A stretch of DNA of 58,878 bases. It comes from Pseudomonadota bacterium. GTDB taxonomy: Bacteria; Pseudomonadota; Alphaproteobacteria; Rhizobiales; Xanthobacteraceae. The position numbers were made by a program, and so were the translations under genes. The notes under the pieces were generated by a model, which worked only from the letters and a program-made list of their open reading frames with translations, had not been told where the DNA came from and ran no database searches. Location of the stretch: positions 1-58,878 of the forward strand of contig JAFEFL010000058.1 of assembly GCA_018240595.1 (NCBI GenBank), read 5' to 3'. This document shows positions 51,886 through 58,878 of this stretch, piece after piece; positions within the stretch are counted from its first letter, which is position 1; every line of letters starts with the position of its first letter.

Positions 51886-52410
51886 CTACGGACAGCGTCG
51901 TAGCACCGGCGTCTTCAGCCCGCTCCTGAGTGCGATGCCGTTCTTCACGCGCACGCCGTCGTCGCCGCGATTGTAGATCGTGCGCCGCGTCTCGATGCCC
52001 TTGGCGTCCTTGCGAATGCGCATCACCAGGGTCTGTGCCTCTTCGCCTTCGAGACCGGGACGGAACAGCACGCGCGCCTCGACCGTCTCCTTGTCGAGCC
52101 GCTGCGCGGCGACAAAGTGATAAAGGTTGCTGGCGTATTCGGGGCCGACATCGTGGGTCTCGACGACACGGCCATCACCCGGCGCCGTCGTCGCCACATG
52201 CGGGTTCTGCGGGCTCGCCGGCGTCGCGCAATCGAGCGCCCAGTTGCCGAGCAGGTTCAGATCGCGGAATACCGGTTCGGCGGTGAAGGACGGCCTGGCA
52301 AGCTCGGCGTTGTCGGACGCGGGCTCGGTGGCGGCGATCGCCGGCAAGACTGCCGGCAGGACAGACAGCACGGCGAGACAGCCCCACGCCGCGACGCGTT
52401 TAACCAACAA
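51886..52410 (-). CDS. Exported protein of unknown function
   Basis: 174 residues. With the TTG start at 52410 (preceded by GGGAG at seven bases) the protein begins with a signal peptide, VKRVAAWGCLAVLSVLPAVLPAIAA. The mature part has a cysteine near the start (NWALDCATPA) and one at the end (LRRCP), which could pair. It has the look of a small beta-barrel or lipocalin-like fold, but I cannot name a family. A longer frame from a TTG at 52467 would bury the signal peptide. It is convergent with parE and ends 25 nt from it. Confidence 0.65.
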   Translation of the reverse strand: MLVKRVAAWGCLAVLSVLPAVLPAIAATEPASDNAELARPSFTAEPVFRDLNLLGNWALDCATPASPQNPHVATTAPGDGRVVETHDVGPEYASNLYHFVAAQRLDKETVEARVLFRPGLEGEEAQTLVMRIRKDAKGIETRRTIYNRGDDGVRVKNGIALRSGLKTPVLRRCP

Positions 52411-52517
52411 ATGCCGACTCCCGATCCCTGCCCCTTGGCAGCATAGCAACGGGCGGCGAGCCGACAATGTGCGTTAGGTCAAAGCCTCAGTTATTTTTCG
52501 CGGGGCCGCGCTGGCGC

Positions 52518-53039
52518 TCAAAACGCCAATCCATAACGCGGCACCGCTTGCAGATACCGCACATAGGGTGCTCCGAACTTTGCCGCGAGATAGCGCTCCT
52601 CGCGCAGCACCACGCCGAAATGCAGCACCACCGCCATGACGACGGTCATCACCACCATCCAGTCCGACGCCAGCAGCACGGCAAGGCCGAGCAGCGCCGC
52701 GGTGCCGCCAACATACATCGGGTTGCGCATATAGGCGAAGACGTCGGTCGAAACGACGGCCGTCGACGGCCGCCATGGCCGCACCTCGGTGCCGGCGGCG
52801 CGGAACGCGCGCTCGGCCATCGTCACCAGCGCGACGCCGGCGGCCATCAGTTCGAGCCCGAGCAGAAGGCGCGTGCCGAAGGACAGCATCACGCTGAGCA
52901 TGTAGGCCGGCAGCAGCCAGTCGAGCAGCAGGCCCAGCAACACCGCGAGCAGCAGCAGCAAAGGCGGCGGCGCAATGACGCCGGCGACGTCCGACGAAGC
53001 CGGGTCCTTAGGCGCTGAGAAATTCAGCCATCGCGGCAT
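52518..53039 (-). CDS. Isoprenylcysteine carboxyl methyltransferase-like membrane protein
   Basis: 173 residues with about four hydrophobic helices. The ICMT/PEMT signature is the FAYMRNPMYVGG segment, with a later REERYLAAKFGAPYVRY, the SAM-binding part of these small integral methyltransferases. Bacterial members methylate lipids or unknown small molecules, since bacteria lack prenylated proteins. The start at 53039 overlaps the end of the upstream alpha/beta hydrolase by 32 bases, suggesting an operon. A shorter TTG start downstream is possible. Confidence 0.8.
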   Translation of the reverse strand: MPRWLNFSAPKDPASSDVAGVIAPPPLLLLLAVLLGLLLDWLLPAYMLSVMLSFGTRLLLGLELMAAGVALVTMAERAFRAAGTEVRPWRPSTAVVSTDVFAYMRNPMYVGGTAALLGLAVLLASDWMVVMTVVMAVVLHFGVVLREERYLAAKFGAPYVRYLQAVPRYGLAF

Positions 53040-53709
53040 TGACGGCCTCCGGCTTTTCGATGGTGGACAGGTGCCCGCAGTCCGGCACGATGGTGAGCCT
53101 GGCATTCGGGATGCCGGCGGCGATCTCCTTGGCGAGATCCGGCGGCGTCAGTTCATCGCCATCGCCGACGATTACCAAGGTCGGGCATTTGATCGCGCCG
53201 AGCAGCGGCCGCGAGTCCGGCCGGCCCATGATCGCCCGCTCCTGATTGACGAAGGCCGCGACGCCGGTGTCGCGCGCCATCGCCCGGACGATGCCCTTGA
53301 GGCGCTCGTCGCCGGCGTGGTTCCGGTGCAGGAACTTGGGCGCCAGCATTTCGACGATGTCCATCAGCTTGCCGTCCTCGGCCATGGCGATGAACTTCTG
53401 CCGGTTTGTCTTCTGCTCGTCGGTGTCGGGCCGCGCCGAGGTGTCGAGCAGCACCAGTTTGGCGATGCGCTCCGGCGCCAGCCGCAGCATGGCATAGGCG
53501 ATGTAGCCGCCCATCGACAGGCCGGCCAGCGCAAAGCGCGGCGGCGCGTCGGCGAGGATGCGGGCGGCGATCGCCGCCACGTCGGCGTCACGGCGGTGGT
53601 CGGCCACGGTCACCGGACCGCCCGGCCACAGCGCCTCGACCTGCGGGGCGTAAAGCCGGGCGCTGCAGAGCAGCCCCGGAACGAGGACCAGCGGCAAGGG
53701 TGACGCCAT
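53008..53709 (-). CDS. Alpha/beta-hydrolase
   Basis: 233 residues with the alpha/beta-hydrolase fold. The nucleophile elbow is GLSMGGY, the acid is in VIVGDGDELTPP and the catalytic His in DCGHLSTIEKPE. The start at 53709 has GGAGG seven bases upstream. It is closest to generic esterase, BioH-like or 3-oxoadipate enol-lactonase-like members, so the substrate is open. It is encoded in the same direction as the ICMT-like gene and overlaps it. Confidence 0.9.
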   Translation of the reverse strand: MASPLPLVLVPGLLCSARLYAPQVEALWPGGPVTVADHRRDADVAAIAARILADAPPRFALAGLSMGGYIAYAMLRLAPERIAKLVLLDTSARPDTDEQKTNRQKFIAMAEDGKLMDIVEMLAPKFLHRNHAGDERLKGIVRAMARDTGVAAFVNQERAIMGRPDSRPLLGAIKCPTLVIVGDGDELTPPDLAKEIAAGIPNARLTIVPDCGHLSTIEKPEAVNAAMAEFLSA

Positions 53710-53934
53710 TTTCGACCTCCAGAACCTCAAAAAACGCAGAAAAATAAGCGTTAATGGGCGTTATTGCACCGCCGAAGCATTGACTTTGGCTCTTTCGAGC
53801 CTATGTTCCCGGCAACCGGTGCGAATGTAAAAGATTCGACCGCTCTCCGCGCAGAAGTAACCGGTTTCGGCACCCTTGCCATCATGTCCCGCGCGGACCC
53901 TATCAGACGATAGACGGTCGCAGCTCGAGGATTC

Positions 53935-55338
53935 ATGAGCTTTTCTGAACTCGGTTTATCCGACAAGGTTCTCGGCGCGATCGACGCTGCCGGCTACAAG
54001 AACCCCACCCCGATCCAGGCCCAGGCCATCCCCCACGTTCTAGCCCGCCGCGATGTCTTGGGCATCGCGCAGACGGGCACCGGCAAGACCGCCGCTTTCG
54101 TCCTGCCGATGATCACCATGCTCGAGAAAGGCCGCGCGCGGGCCCGCATGCCGCGCACGCTGATCCTCGAGCCGACCCGCGAGCTCGCCGCCCAGGTCGC
54201 CGAGAGCTTCGAGAAATACGGCAAGAACCACAAGCTCAACGTCGCCCTCATTATCGGCGGCGTTTCCTTTGGCGATCAGGATGCCAAGCTCTTGCGCGGC
54301 GTCGACGTTTTGATCGCGACGCCGGGCCGCCTGCTCGATCATTCCGAGCGCGGACGCCTGCTGCTGTCGGGCTGCGAACTGCTGATCATCGACGAAGCCG
54401 ACCGCATGCTCGACATGGGCTTCATTCCCGATATCGAGCGCATCGGCAAGCTGGTGCCGTTCACGCGCCAGACCCTGTTCTTCACGGCGACCATGCCGCC
54501 GGAAATCCAGCGCATCGCCGACACCTTCCTGCACAACCCGGTGCGCGTCGAAGTGTCGAAGCCGGCCACCGCCGCCTCCACGATCACGCAGTTGCAGGTC
54601 GCCGTCGGACGCGAGGATTTCGAAAAGCGCGCCACATTGCGCCACCTCATCGACAGCGCCGAGAATTTCAAGAACGCCATCATCTTCTGCAACCGCAAGC
54701 GCGAAGTCGCCGTGTTGCACAAGTCGCTGGTCAAGCACGGCTACAGCGCCGTCGCGCTGCACGGTGACCTCGATCAGACTTCACGCATGGCCGCGCTCGA
54801 TGCCTTCCGCAAGGGCGACGCCAAACTCCTGATCGCGTCCGACGTCGCCGCCCGCGGCCTCGACATTCCGGCCGTGAGCCACGTCTTCAACTTCGATGTC
54901 CCGCATCATCCGGACGATTACGTTCACCGCATCGGTCGCACCGGCCGCGCCGGTCTCACCGGCACCGCAATCTCGCTGGTGGCGCCGTTCGACACCAAGG
55001 CTGTTGCGACGATCGAGAAATTGATGGGCATGACCATCCCGTGGATGGGCGAGCCGGTTGCCGCTGCCGAGCCGGGTGAACGCCCCGCGCGGCATGGCGA
55101 GCGCAGTGGCGGCCGCGGCGGCCGCAACCGTTCCCAGCGCGGCTCGCGTTCACAGGAATCCCGCCCGCGCGAATCTCATCCGCGCCGTGAACAGCCGCAA
55201 CCGCGCGCCGACAATCCGCCGCCGGTCCGAGCCCGCGAGCCACAACCTTATCGCGACCGGCCCCAGCGCGATCACGTCGAGCCCGACGCCAGCCACCTGC
55301 CCGCCTTCCTGCTCCGGCCGGTGAATATCAAAGCTTAA
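53935..55338 (+). CDS. rhlE: DEAD-box RNA helicase (RhlE type)
   Basis: 467 residues. The Q motif (NPTPIQAQAIP) is followed by Walker A AQTGTGKT with Lys51, PTREL, TPGR, the DEAD box at 153-156, the FTAT motif and HRIGRTGRAG. After the helicase core an Arg/Gly/Ser/Pro-rich tail of about 90 residues binds RNA without order. RhlE-type helicases act in ribosome assembly and mRNA decay, often under cold stress. The promoter lies in the AT-richer gap 53710-53934. Confidence 0.95.
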   Translation: MSFSELGLSDKVLGAIDAAGYKNPTPIQAQAIPHVLARRDVLGIAQTGTGKTAAFVLPMITMLEKGRARARMPRTLILEPTRELAAQVAESFEKYGKNHKLNVALIIGGVSFGDQDAKLLRGVDVLIATPGRLLDHSERGRLLLSGCELLIIDEADRMLDMGFIPDIERIGKLVPFTRQTLFFTATMPPEIQRIADTFLHNPVRVEVSKPATAASTITQLQVAVGREDFEKRATLRHLIDSAENFKNAIIFCNRKREVAVLHKSLVKHGYSAVALHGDLDQTSRMAALDAFRKGDAKLLIASDVAARGLDIPAVSHVFNFDVPHHPDDYVHRIGRTGRAGLTGTAISLVAPFDTKAVATIEKLMGMTIPWMGEPVAAAEPGERPARHGERSGGRGGRNRSQRGSRSQESRPRESHPRREQPQPRADNPPPVRAREPQPYRDRPQRDHVEPDASHLPAFLLRPVNIKA

Positions 55339-55513
55339 TGGTAGTATTGTAACGTCGCGCGTGCAGGTGGAAAAATGGCCCCTGCAACCGGTTCCGTCTT
55401 TACCCACCATTCATATACCTGGAATACCGTTCCCGCCGGGGACGTTGCGCGGGCCGCGCTGGCGCGTGGCCGGAAACCCACGGGCAACGGTGCCTCAAGG
55501 GGGTTGTTTCGCG

Positions 55514-56578
<1,065 letters not shown>

Positions 56579-56602
56579 GCCCTTCGGCTCCGCCCTTCCC
56601 GC

Positions 56603-57886
56603 CTACAATTCCGCCGAGACCGAGAGCGTGCCGATATAGGCGCGGCCACCGTTTCCGGTGAAGTAGCCGGCGACGCCGTTCGGCGCAATCGTCATGTCGA
56701 CATAACCGAGTTCGGCGCCAAACTTCAGGTGCTTGACCGGCTTCCAGTAAACGTTGACGGCGGCGCGAAACGTCTTGCTCTCGGGATCGGCCAGCAGCAG
56801 ATCCGCCTTCACCGAGACGAAGCTGGCAAAGACGTTCGATTCCCATTCATCAGACCATTCGTGATGATAGGACGCGACCGCGCTCCAGCCTTTGGTCGGG
56901 CCGACCGAGCGCACGATGCTCTGATAGACGACGAGGTCGTTGGTGGTGCCAAGATAGGATGAGGCATCGACCGCGTAGGTCGCCTGCGCGCTCACCTCGT
57001 CGCCGTCGGCAATAAACTTGACCGGCACCTTCAGGCCGAACGATGCGGCCCAGCCGGTGCGGTCGCCCGCTGTATTGGGAAGCAGCGGCAGGATCGGTGA
57101 ACTGGAAAAATCGGCGCGGCGCACGATGCCCGAGAGGTGGGTGGTCAGCGCGTCGGTCTCGCGCCGCCAGCGCAGCGAATAGATCGGGTTCGAGAAGTCG
57201 AACTCCCAGATATTGGTGTCGGCATTCGGCGACGTCGGCAGGTTGGATTCCACACCGGCCGCCAGTTTGTTGGCGGCATCGAGCTGGTGCTCGTAGACGA
57301 TCGTCGTCGCCGAGCGCGACGGCGAACTGGCGCTGGTGAGGAAGTTGCCTTCCCAGAAGCTCATGAGCGAGCCGGTGTAGCCGACCGTCAGGCCGCCCAA
57401 TCCCACGCTCCAGCCGGTGAAATAGGCACTGCCGTTGGTGGTGCCGTCGTCGGTCGATTTCGACCATTCCCCGGCGATGGTTGACTTGAACTCGCCGAGC
57501 GAGGTCTGCCGGGTATATTCGAGCCCGCTGCTGGCGGTCACCGATTGCGACATGGTGTTCTGCGTCACCGTGCCATTGCGGTTGACGATGCGCGGCACGC
57601 CGACGACCTGCCTGGTTCCCTGATAGGTATAGGTGACGCCGGCGGTGACCTTGGCGCAGCCGTCGCCGACGGCAAAGCGCACGCCCTCGTCGTCGTCTTC
57701 ATTGTCGTCTTCGTCGTCGCTGTCTTGCGAAGCAGCCTTGCCGCTCTGACACGACGCGGCCCCGGCCTTCTTGGCCGCGCCGGTCTTCGGCGTCGCACAC
57801 GCAGCACCGGCGTAGGCCATCGCCGCCGCCATCAGTAACAGCGACAGAAACCGAAACCCGGTTCCGCCAACCCCACGCGACGCCAT
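56603..57886 (-). CDS. Porin-like outer-membrane beta-barrel protein with acidic N-terminal segment
   Basis: 427 residues. A signal peptide (about 1-31) is followed by a basic/small-residue stretch and a striking acidic run (DSDDEDDNEDDDEG, about 54-67). The rest has the alternating strand pattern of a 16-strand barrel and repeated aromatic-girdle residues (YTYQG, WSVGLGG, FWEGNF, YWKPVKHLKFGAELGY). An early VGDGCAKVTAG recalls the conserved cysteine block of Hyphomicrobiales porins. It probably forms a porin for small solutes. The unusual acidic tract may sit in the periplasm or bind cations. The strand ends VSAEL, less typical than the usual final Phe. Confidence 0.75.
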   Translation of the reverse strand: MASRGVGGTGFRFLSLLLMAAAMAYAGAACATPKTGAAKKAGAASCQSGKAASQDSDDEDDNEDDDEGVRFAVGDGCAKVTAGVTYTYQGTRQVVGVPRIVNRNGTVTQNTMSQSVTASSGLEYTRQTSLGEFKSTIAGEWSKSTDDGTTNGSAYFTGWSVGLGGLTVGYTGSLMSFWEGNFLTSASSPSRSATTIVYEHQLDAANKLAAGVESNLPTSPNADTNIWEFDFSNPIYSLRWRRETDALTTHLSGIVRRADFSSSPILPLLPNTAGDRTGWAASFGLKVPVKFIADGDEVSAQATYAVDASSYLGTTNDLVVYQSIVRSVGPTKGWSAVASYHHEWSDEWESNVFASFVSVKADLLLADPESKTFRAAVNVYWKPVKHLKFGAELGYVDMTIAPNGVAGYFTGNGGRAYIGTLSVSAEL

Positions 57887-57959
57887 CGTCCCCCTGCCCC
57901 CGCAACCTAGCGTCATTCGCGCGTAAAGGGCGAACCGAGTCAAGGCGCGGGTGCCGCGC

Positions 57960-58436
57960 CTAGCGCTTCTTCCTGTTGAGTTTGCGCCGCCCGGGCGCCG
58001 CGCGGCCTGATTTTTTTTGGTTGGATTTTTGCGCGGCCGATTTCTTCACTGCCGGTTTTCTGGCGACCGGCCTCTTCGCGGCTTGCGTGCGCTTACGAGA
58101 CTTCTTCTTGACGCTGGCGGCATGGGCCACGGCGACCGCGGCGCGCGTCCATTCGGCGAGTTCATCCGGCTCATCGTAGAGCCGGGCCGGCAAGCGCCAC
58201 CATGAATCAACGCGGACGACCTTGCCGCTTTTCTTCTGGCTGTAGCTGAACGGGCTTGATCCCTCGGCCTCGAACCTGGCGACGGACGCCGGGTCTGCCT
58301 TGAGGAACAGTTCGCCGCGCAGGAAGACGGCAAAGCAGACGTCCTCGGCATAGACGCCGAAGCCGGAGAACATGCGTTTGACGCTAACCGGACCGTAGGA
58401 CGAGAAGAACTCCGCGAGGTCGTCCCGGTCCACCAA
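57960..58436 (-). CDS. TfoX N-terminal-domain protein with Lys/Arg-rich tail
   Basis: 158 residues. About 1-100 is a TfoX_N domain, including VSVKRMFSGFGVYAEDVCFAV and the FSYSQKKSGK loop. The tail, about 110-158, is almost entirely Lys, Arg, Ala and Ser (KKKSRKRTQAAKR and similar), resembling histone H1 or AlgP-like tails. TfoX is a competence regulator in gamma-proteobacteria, but isolated TfoX_N proteins are of unknown function. The tail suggests DNA binding. It lies 11 nt downstream of the SufA-type gene on the same strand. Confidence 0.85.
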   Translation of the reverse strand: MVDRDDLAEFFSSYGPVSVKRMFSGFGVYAEDVCFAVFLRGELFLKADPASVARFEAEGSSPFSYSQKKSGKVVRVDSWWRLPARLYDEPDELAEWTRAAVAVAHAASVKKKSRKRTQAAKRPVARKPAVKKSAAQKSNQKKSGRAAPGRRKLNRKKR

Positions 58437-58447
58437 AGCGCTCCGGA

Positions 58448-58843
58448 TTAGTGCGCGGCTTTCTCGTCGCCGGGCAATTGAGCGGGCGTGAGCTGCACGC
58501 TCTCGCCGCAGCCGCAGGCCGACGTCTGGTTCGGATTGTTGAAAACGAATTGCGACGACAGCTTCTCGGTCTTGAAGTCCATCTCGGTGCCGAGCAGGAA
58601 CAGAACGGCCTTGGGATCGACCAGGATCTTGACGCCCTTGTCCTCGATCACCTCGTCGGTCGGCTTCACCGCGTCGGCGTATTCCATGGTGTATTCCATG
58701 CCGGCGCAGCCGCCATTCTTGACGCCGACGCGCAGGCCGGCGACCGGCTTGTCGGCTTTCGCCATGACAGCCTTGATGCGGGTCGCAGCCGCTTCGGTCA
58801 GCCGCATCACCTGGGGTCTCGGTCTCGGATTGGCAGTCGCCAT
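58448..58843 (-). CDS. sufA: Iron-sulfur cluster assembly protein of the SufA/IscA/HesB family
   Basis: 131 residues of the A-type carrier family. The three conserved cysteines are in NGGCAGMEY and ACGCGES. Such proteins bind and pass on 2Fe-2S or 4Fe-4S clusters. In alphaproteobacteria the gene follows the sufBCDS-SufT group; the upstream neighbour is outside the window, so SufA is inferred from family and taxon. The 36 bases to the window end contain no gene. Confidence 0.9.
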   Translation of the reverse strand: MATANPRPRPQVMRLTEAAATRIKAVMAKADKPVAGLRVGVKNGGCAGMEYTMEYADAVKPTDEVIEDKGVKILVDPKAVLFLLGTEMDFKTEKLSSQFVFNNPNQTSACGCGESVQLTPAQLPGDEKAAH

Positions 58844-58878
58844 GATCGTCCTCGTCAGTTGACCCTTATCTAAGCACC

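Overview
The window is a GC-rich chromosomal segment of an alphaproteobacterium, most likely of the order Hyphomicrobiales (Bradyrhizobium/Pseudolabrys/Xanthobacteraceae type). This rests on the porin family, the hom-glpX-recJ order, a class I PHA synthase, a complete sox cluster with bacterial SoxC/SoxB, and the general protein character. The genus cannot be fixed from the sequence alone. Genes are dense and mostly housekeeping, with one large sulfur-oxidation block and a probable mobile-element edge at the left end.

Layout. Positions 1-2170 look like an island edge: a porin fragment lacking its 5' end, a tyrosine recombinase, a 51-codon AT-richer ORF and tRNA-Pro(TGG). Positions 2.2-14.8 kb hold small housekeeping genes: a DUF192 protein, a double cold-shock protein, a sirtuin, glyoxalase I, tRNA-Glu, a divergent AraC/SDR pair, the complete EF-P lysylation set (epmB, epmA, efp), an M23 peptidase, a DUF2975/HTH pair and a lytic transglycosylase. 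Positions 15.0-29.0 kb hold the Sox system: soxD, C, B, K, A, X, Z, Y, W on the minus strand and, beyond a potFGHI-like polyamine ABC transporter and one unknown periplasmic protein, soxV on the minus strand with soxS and soxR on the plus strand. Positions 29-39.6 kb hold a HerA-like ATPase, a PsiF-repeat protein, MscL, a frameshifted photolyase, recJ, glpX, hom and an aminotransferase. Positions 39.8-44.9 kb hold phaC and a second sulfur module (persulfide-dioxygenase-like MBL protein, BigR-type ArsR repressor, rhodanese, TauE/SafE permease). Positions 44.9-58.9 kb hold an AidB-like acyl-CoA dehydrogenase, argC, a Tat-exported MBL protein, DedA, parE, a RhlE-type helicase, a diguanylate cyclase, a porin-like protein, a TfoX-domain protein and a SufA/IscA-type protein.

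How it fits together. SoxYZ carries sulfur on the GGCGG arm of SoxY. SoxXA (with SoxK) loads it, SoxB hydrolyses off sulfate and SoxCD oxidises the sulfane sulfur. SoxV, SoxW and SoxS supply periplasmic thiol reduction. SoxR, with Cys42 and Cys108, is a candidate persulfide-responsive repressor. The best new observation is a 22-bp element of the form nATATTC-N8-(GAATGTA-like) found at four places: upstream of soxC, upstream of soxY, between soxW and the unknown gene at 22659, and between soxV and soxS. Two copies share identical 7-bp arms. This predicts a SoxR regulon that includes the unknown periplasmic protein. A second sensor of the same family (BigR type) with its own sulfide-detoxification genes lies about 14 kb away, so the window carries both an energy-conserving and a detoxifying sulfur circuit.

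Limits: products are assigned by reading translated motifs, with no database search. Start codons were moved inward where a Shine-Dalgarno sequence, signal peptide or family length supported it. Operators and terminators are pattern-based predictions.
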